Origin: RI-43 sp033764725
Lineage (GTDB): Bacteria > Pseudomonadota > Alphaproteobacteria > Caulobacterales > Aquidulcibacteraceae
Reading direction: 5' to 3'
DNA length: 55,453 nt
NCBI GenBank assembly: GCA_033764725.1
Contig: JANRIR010000089.1
Coordinates: 1-55,453, forward strand
The notes beneath the pieces are model-generated. The model saw only the letters and a program-made list of their open reading frames with translations. It ran no database searches and was not told the origin of the DNA. Within the stretch, counting starts at the first letter, position 1, and every line of letters starts with the position of its first letter. Of the stretch, positions 51,224 through 55,453 are shown piece after piece. The position numbers and the translations under genes were made by a program.

Positions 51224-52704
51224 ACGGCGAGGCGCTCCTGCTCGCGGCGCTGCTGACGCCGCTCGCGCGCGCGGCGGCGGCGGTCCTGATGCCGCGCCCG
51301 CCGGGCCTGCGCGACCTCGTCAATATCGGATTGGCGTTGGCGCATGCGGCGGCGGCGCTGCTTTTGGCGTTCGCCACTTCGCGCGACGGGTCCATCGTGG
51401 TGACGCTGGCGCAGCCCTTGCCGGGCGTCGAGTTCGCGCTGGCGGCCGAGCCGCTGGGCGCGATGATCGTGGCCGGCACGGCCGTACTGGCGGTGGCGCA
51501 CGCTTTCCACACCGCCGGCTATCTGCGCGCCACACGGGACGCGGCGCCGGCGCGGCTTCAGGCGATGATCGGGCTGGCCAGCATGTCGGCTGCGGGCGTG
51601 CTGCTCGCGGCGAACCTGTTCACGCTCTACGTGTTTTATCAGGCCCTGATCCTGGCGGCCTTCGGGTTGACGTCTCACGCCGGCGACGCCGCCGCGCGGG
51701 CGGCGGCGGGCCGGCTCTTAGCGACGCTCTTGGCCGCGTCGGCAGGCCTGCTCTTGCCGGCGATCGTGTGGACCTATGGCGCGGCGGGCGATCTGCAGTT
51801 CCGGCTCGGCGGCTTTCTCGAAGGACGCGTCGGGCCGATTTCGGCCAATATCCTGTTGGCGCTCTTCGCCTTCGGCTATGCGGCTGCGGCCGCCCCGCCG
51901 CTGCATCGCTGGGCCTCGGGGGTGGCGGCGGCGCCCTATCCGGCGGCGGCGGCGATCCTGGCGCTCTATGTGGCGCCGGCGGGCGCGGGCGCGCTGTTGA
52001 AGACGACGCTGTCAGTGTTCGGCGACGCCATGGCGGACGCCCAGATCGTCGCGCGGCTGCTGCTGGCGCTGGCCTGCGCCACCATGATCGCCGCTGCGCT
52101 GGTGGCGCTCTCGAAACAGGATATCCGCGAGCGGCTCGCCTACACCACGGTCGCGCAGGTGGCGGCGGTGATGGCGGGCGCGATGGTGGCCAATCCGGCT
52201 GGCGCGTTCGCCGGCGCGCTGCAGATCGTCGCCTTCGCCTGCGCCGCGCTGACGATGTGGATGGCCGCCGGCGCAGCCTATGTCGCCACCGGCTGGACCG
52301 AGGCGCGCGAGATGGTGGGGCTCGGCCGGCGCATGCCCTGGACCTTCGCCGGCTTCGCGCTCGGCGCGGCGAGCCTAATCGGCCTGCCGCCCTTGGCGGG
52401 CGCCTGGCCGAAGCTCTGGCTGATCACGGCCGGCGCCGAGCCGGTGCAGGCCACCGGCCAGGCCGAGCTGATCTGGGCCGGCGCGCTGGCCGCCGCGGCC
52501 AGCATCGCCGCGTTCGCCTCGCTCGGGCCGATGGCGCTGCGCGCCCTGACCGGGCCGTCGCCGACCGACCCGTTTCGCCGGCCTGACGCCGCCTCGATCT
52601 TCCTCGTTGGGCCGGTGCTGATCGCGGCTGCGTGCACGTTCGCGCTGATCGCCGTGGCCGATCGGCTCGCGGCGTTCCTGCTGCCGATCTGGTCGCAGCC
52701 ATGA
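51220..52704 (+). CDS. Antiporter-like subunit D2 (MrpD/NuoL-like), key residues lost
   Basis: 494 aa, polytopic. The TM5 segment TLYVFYQALILAAFGLTSH aligns with the conserved FVFYEALTL of this class, so Glu is Gln. TM7 reads FGYAAAAAPPLHRW, without the lysine of GxKAALxPLHSW. TM8 reads LALYVAPAGAGALLK, where HAVAVVKAGVF is expected (His to Leu, Lys to Pro). The SKQDIRERLAYTTVAQVA segment after TM10 is well conserved. ATGA overlaps at both ends. Same kind of loss as in the previous subunit. Confidence 0.78.
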   Translation: MNGEALLLAALLTPLARAAAAVLMPRPPGLRDLVNIGLALAHAAAALLLAFATSRDGSIVVTLAQPLPGVEFALAAEPLGAMIVAGTAVLAVAHAFHTAGYLRATRDAAPARLQAMIGLASMSAAGVLLAANLFTLYVFYQALILAAFGLTSHAGDAAARAAAGRLLATLLAASAGLLLPAIVWTYGAAGDLQFRLGGFLEGRVGPISANILLALFAFGYAAAAAPPLHRWASGVAAAPYPAAAAILALYVAPAGAGALLKTTLSVFGDAMADAQIVARLLLALACATMIAAALVALSKQDIRERLAYTTVAQVAAVMAGAMVANPAGAFAGALQIVAFACAALTMWMAAGAAYVATGWTEAREMVGLGRRMPWTFAGFALGAASLIGLPPLAGAWPKLWLITAGAEPVQATGQAELIWAGALAAAASIAAFASLGPMALRALTGPSPTDPFRRPDAASIFLVGPVLIAAACTFALIAVADRLAAFLLPIWSQP

Positions 52705-52946
52705 GCCGCGAAGACCGCCGCATCGCGCCGGGCGCGCCGCTATGGGTTGCGGTTGTCGCAGCCGTCGTGGCGCTGGCGGCGGCCGGCGCGGATCTGCTGC
52801 TGACCGGCCACCGTCCGGGCGGGCCGATCCTGGCGCGCAGCGGCGTCGAGCTGCTGGTCGGTTCCGGCGCGGCGATCCTGGGCGTGGGGGCAGCCTGGCT
52901 CCTGCGCTGGGCGCTGGGCCGGCCGCCGCAGGACGGGGAGCGCTGA
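52701..52946 (+). CDS. Small two-helix membrane protein in the Mrp-like module
   Basis: 81 aa. A basic N-terminus (MSREDRRIAPG) precedes one helix (LWVAVVAAVVALAAAGADLLL), a short loop GHRPGGPILARSG and a second helix (LLVGSGAAILGVGAAWLL), with a polar C-terminus. No family is recognised. It overlaps the previous stop by 4 bp and sits 3 bp before the next start. Its place between two antiporter-like subunits resembles the small MbhI-type subunit of Mbh complexes, by position only. Confidence 0.6.
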   Translation: MSREDRRIAPGAPLWVAVVAAVVALAAAGADLLLTGHRPGGPILARSGVELLVGSGAAILGVGAAWLLRWALGRPPQDGER

Positions 52947-52949
52947 GCG

Positions 52950-54641
52950 ATGCTGTCGATCGCGTTCAATCCCGGCTTCGCGCTGCTGCTGGCGATCCCG
53001 TTGACGCTGATGGCGCCGCGCGCGTTTCGCCCCGCGGTGATCGCGGCTGCTGCTGCGGCGGCGGTGGCGCTGCTTCTGACGCCGCCCTTCGGCGGCCATG
53101 GCAGCTTCGCGCAGATCGGCCTCGAGGTCGTGCCGCTGCGGCTCGACGCGCTGGCGCAGACGTTCGGTCTCGCCTTCCTGTTCGGCGCGGCGATCGTCGG
53201 CTTGTCGACGCATGAGCGGGTGCATCCGCTGGAGGATGGCGCGATCCTCGCCATGGCGGGCGGCGCCACGTCGGCATTATTCGCTGGCGATCTGGTGAGC
53301 TTCGTCGCCGGGGTGGAGACGGCGGGGCTGGCCGGCGCCTGGATCATTTTCTCCTCGCCGGCGCCCGGCGCGTTGGCGGCCGGTGGGCGCTACCTTCTGT
53401 GGCAATGGCTCGGCGGCCTGTTCCTGCTGTCGGGAGTGGCGTTTCACCTCGCCGACGGGTTCGGCAGCGCGTTCGGGCCGCTGCCGGCGGATTCCGCGGG
53501 CGGAGCGCTGTTCCTGATCGGCCTGGCGTTCAAGGCGGGCGCGCCGCTGCTGCATCTGTGGCTGCGCGATGCGAGCCCCATGGCGACACCCCACGGCGGG
53601 GCGGCGCTGGCGATGTTCGGCGCGCCGCTGGCGATCTACGGGCTGGCGCGCGGCTTCGCCGGCGAACCGACGCTGATCTATGCCGGGCTGACGATGGCCG
53701 GCGCGTTCGCCCTGTGGGCGCTGGCGGAAGACGATTTGCGCCGCGCGCTGACGCGCAGCCAGGCCGCGCAGCTGGGCCTGTGCGCCGCCGCGATCGGGGT
53801 CGGCACGCCGACCGCCTTCGCCGCCGCCGTCGCTCACGCCTTCACCGTGATCCTGGGTTACGGGCTGATGATGCTGGCCGTCGGCGCGGCTGCGGAGGCC
53901 TATGGCTCGGCGCGCGCGTCGGGGGCGCGCGGCGTCGCCCGCGCGATGCCGCTGACTGCGCTGCTCTACTTTTTCGGCGCGGCTTCGGCCGCCGCTTTGC
54001 CGGGTTTCGCCGGTTATGTTTCCGGCGTGGCGCTTTTGGCCGGGTTTGCGCCGGTGTGGGCGAAGATCGTCGTGTTGGCGACGCTGGCGCTCACCGCCGC
54101 GTTGACGCTGGCGCGCATCCCGTTTCCCTACTTCATCGCGCGCAACGCGCCTTCGCCGGCGCCGGAGAACACGCAGGGCGCCCGCCTCGGCATGGCGCTG
54201 GCGGCGTTCTTCTGCCTCGCGATCGGAACCATCCCCGGCTGGCTCTATGCGATGGTCCCGCCGGCGCCGCTGGCGGTGGAAGCCTATGCCGGCGAGCGCG
54301 TGACCATGGCGCTGCAGCTCATCGGCGGGGCGTGCGCGGTGTGGGCGGCGGCGATGGCGCTGCGCCCGATCGGCGCTGTCCGCGCCTACGACCTGATGGA
54401 TCTTGACCGGCTGTATGCCGGCCCGGCGGCGGCGGCCGTCGCCTGGATCGGCGCGCAGATTTTGCGCGCCTTCGCGGCGGCGGGCGGGTTGGCGGGACGG
54501 GGGCTTGGCGTCGCCGGCGCCTGGCTTCTCGCTTTGGCGCAGCGGCGCGATCGCCCGCACGGGCGGGGGGCTTGGGGCGCAGCCTGGACGCCGCTGGCGC
54601 TGGTCGCCGCGGCGGCGCTGAGCCTCCTCGCGGTGCGCTGA
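52950..54641 (+). CDS. Antiporter-like subunit D3 (NuoM/MrpD-like), partly intact
   Basis: 563 aa, longest of the module. Unlike the two preceding homologues it keeps the TM5 glutamate (DLVSFVAGVETAGLAGAWI) and the TM7 lysine with its His (GLAFKAGAPLLHLWLRDASP). The TM8 lysine (normally TTKVAVY) is Pro (FGAPLAIYGLARGF), as in both other subunits. The TM12-region lysine of FVSKS is Gly (YVSGVAL). The C-terminus carries an extra amphipathic/hydrophobic extension (about residues 480-563), perhaps a lateral helix. It is the best candidate for residual ion translocation in this complex. Confidence 0.8.
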   Translation: MLSIAFNPGFALLLAIPLTLMAPRAFRPAVIAAAAAAAVALLLTPPFGGHGSFAQIGLEVVPLRLDALAQTFGLAFLFGAAIVGLSTHERVHPLEDGAILAMAGGATSALFAGDLVSFVAGVETAGLAGAWIIFSSPAPGALAAGGRYLLWQWLGGLFLLSGVAFHLADGFGSAFGPLPADSAGGALFLIGLAFKAGAPLLHLWLRDASPMATPHGGAALAMFGAPLAIYGLARGFAGEPTLIYAGLTMAGAFALWALAEDDLRRALTRSQAAQLGLCAAAIGVGTPTAFAAAVAHAFTVILGYGLMMLAVGAAAEAYGSARASGARGVARAMPLTALLYFFGAASAAALPGFAGYVSGVALLAGFAPVWAKIVVLATLALTAALTLARIPFPYFIARNAPSPAPENTQGARLGMALAAFFCLAIGTIPGWLYAMVPPAPLAVEAYAGERVTMALQLIGGACAVWAAAMALRPIGAVRAYDLMDLDRLYAGPAAAAVAWIGAQILRAFAAAGGLAGRGLGVAGAWLLALAQRRDRPHGRGAWGAAWTPLALVAAAALSLLAVR

Positions 54642-54680
54642 ACTGCAAGACCTGTCTTTGAAGTGTCGCAAGAGCAAAGA

Positions 54681-54702
54681 TTTATGAAAGCATGTTCATA
54701 AA
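54681..54702. promoter_or_regulatory. Perfect 8-bp-arm palindrome upstream of mucR
   Basis: TTTATGAA (54681-54688) and TTCATAAA (54695-54702) form a perfect inverted repeat with a 6-bp centre AGCATG, about 115 bp before the mucR ATG, in an AT-rich 174-bp gap. It has the size of a dimeric repressor site. It does not look like a terminator because no T-run follows. A TTGATT/TAGGTA pair at about 54752-54779 may be the mucR promoter downstream of it. Confidence 0.5.
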
Positions 54703-54815
54703 CGAGTTGGAGACAAATGGAGGCGAGGATCGAATTTGAACAAGTCCAACCTTGATTTGCGCGACGCAGTCTTTAGGTATGCGCTGTCTTGTGTTGATAT
54801 AGTCAAAGGCAAGGA

Positions 54816-55223
54816 ATGGATAAGCGGCCTGCTCTTGTGGATATGACGGCCGACATCGTTTCCGCTTATGTCAGCGCCAACGCCGTTCCGGCGGAAGACT
54901 TGCCCCGTCTGATCCAGACCGTCTTTTCCGCCCTGTCCGATATCGACGCTGCGGCCGAGCCAGCGGCGGCGTCCGCGGCGCTGGAGCCGGCGGTGCCGGC
55001 CAAGCGATCGGTGACGCCGGAATTCATCGTTTGCCTCGAAGACGGCAAGAAATTCAAATCCCTCAAGCGGCATCTGCGCACGCGGTACGGCATGACGCCG
55101 GAGGAATACCGCGCCAAATGGGGCCTGCCGCACGATTACCCGATGGTGGCGCCGAACTACGCCAAGGCGCGCTCGGCGCTGGCCAAGCGCATGGGGCTCG
55201 GCACCTCGCGGCGCGGGGGCTGA
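54816..55223 (+). CDS. mucR: MucR/Ros family transcriptional regulator
   Basis: 135 aa. The N-terminal helical region (ADIVSAYVSANAVPAEDLPRLIQTVFSAL) and an Ala/Pro linker precede the Ros-type zinc-finger domain: EFIVCLEDGKKFKSLKRHLRTRYGMTPEEYRAKWGLPHDYPMVAPNYAKARSALAKRMGLG. The second zinc histidine of classical Ros (HLxTH) is Arg here (HLRTR), as I recall for Caulobacter-type MucR. These regulators bind AT-rich targets and control envelope, motility and cell-cycle genes. ATG 54816 follows AAGGCAAGGA. Confidence 0.94.
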   Translation: MDKRPALVDMTADIVSAYVSANAVPAEDLPRLIQTVFSALSDIDAAAEPAAASAALEPAVPAKRSVTPEFIVCLEDGKKFKSLKRHLRTRYGMTPEEYRAKWGLPHDYPMVAPNYAKARSALAKRMGLGTSRRGG

Positions 55224-55286
55224 GAGGCGCGGGGCGGGCCGCGCCGATCCGCCAGCACTTTCACATTTCGTCAAGCATTTCGCTGG

Positions 55287-55314
55287 TTGATAGGATTTTT
55301 GTCCTAATTATACA
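55287..55314 (+). promoter_or_regulatory. Sigma70-like promoter leading out of the window
   Basis: TTGATA (55287-55292), 16 bases, TATACA (55309-55314) is close to the housekeeping consensus, in an AT-rich stretch rare in this window. The spacer carries an inverted repeat TAGGA-TTTTTG-TCCTA (55291-55306) that could be an operator. It points right; the remaining 139 bp show no certain gene. Confidence 0.5.
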
Positions 55315-55453
55315 CTTGACGTACCAGACATTTGTGGTGGTGCGGACTACTGTCCGGACTAGTGGCAAGCTGGCCTTCACCTTTGCTTCTGCGGCTCGCT
55401 AGGCGGCTTTATGAGGAATGGGTTCGCCAGGACCCGATGCCGGGTGATCCCGA

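Noticed and set aside
55412..55453. Start of a new gene at the right edge
   Set aside because: Only 14 codons are visible, with no recognisable motif; cannot be supported.

Overview
The window is a stretch of high-GC, gene-dense chromosome from an alphaproteobacterium, most likely of the Caulobacterales/Hyphomonadales type. Four things point there: a MipZ division-site ATPase, canonical CtrA boxes (TTAA-N7-TTAA), a Ros/MucR regulator of the Caulobacter type, and alphaproteobacterial gene orders (fbcFBC, ybgC-tolQRAB-pal-cpoB, tilS-ftsH, clpS-clpA, pyrB-pyrC'). Species cannot be read from the sequence. No rRNA, tRNA, CRISPR, phage or insertion-sequence transposase was seen.

Layout, left part. 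1-797 is the 3' end of a membrane-anchored TIR protein. 821-6550 is a tight chain of overlapping genes: methylglutaconyl-CoA hydratase, a DUF3667 membrane protein, the methylcrotonyl-CoA carboxylase biotin subunit, a small anchored protein, a sterol-desaturase-type hydroxylase and a DUF1489 protein. 6778-9218 holds mipZ behind a CtrA box, a J-domain membrane protein and a D-Ala-D-Ala carboxypeptidase. 9579-14408 holds a phasin, a second TIR membrane protein, clpS-clpA and a YdeI-like protein. 14533-19473 holds an MFS transporter and a leftward block (HIT, DUF482 acyltransferase, TetR, aldo/keto reductase, RidA) with a clear palindromic operator. 19524-21957 is pyrB, an unlisted 50-aa membrane ORF, and a dihydroorotase homologue that has lost its metal ligands.

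Layout, middle part. 22114-27269 is a small secreted protein, tilS, ftsH, a polytopic membrane protein and trmL. 27393-30455 is the cytochrome bc1 operon; its cytochrome b carries an internally duplicated insertion of roughly 100 residues. 30636-37130 holds mtnP, a PhoD-like phosphatase, an AT-richer NYN-domain gene, a divergent clpP, apt, ruvA-ruvB and a Fe/Mn superoxide dismutase. 37411-43202 is a zinc-ribbon mini-protein and the Tol-Pal envelope operon. Two 130-bp multi-hairpin repeats lie in the window: one between petC and mtnP, the other inside the 5' coding end of tolB.

Layout, right part. 43205-46207 holds a retropepsin-like protease with a DUF5678-like partner behind a CtrA box, a TonB-like protein, a small secreted protein and a crotonase. 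46249-47481 is a DUF2336 protein. 47585-54641 is a ten-gene Mrp/Mbh-like membrane module (E-F-G-D/J-like-B-C-D1-D2-small-D3). Two of its three antiporter-like subunits have lost the usual proton-pathway residues and the third keeps only some. 54816-55223 is mucR, with a perfect palindrome upstream, and a sigma70-like promoter leads out of the window.

Most genes are housekeeping: leucine catabolism, pyrimidine synthesis, respiration, proteostasis, DNA repair and envelope integrity. The strongest candidates for new biology are the degenerate Mrp/Mbh-like complex, the cytochrome b insertion, the tolB repeat insertion, the paired TIR membrane proteins and the CtrA-flanked protease/DUF5678 pair.
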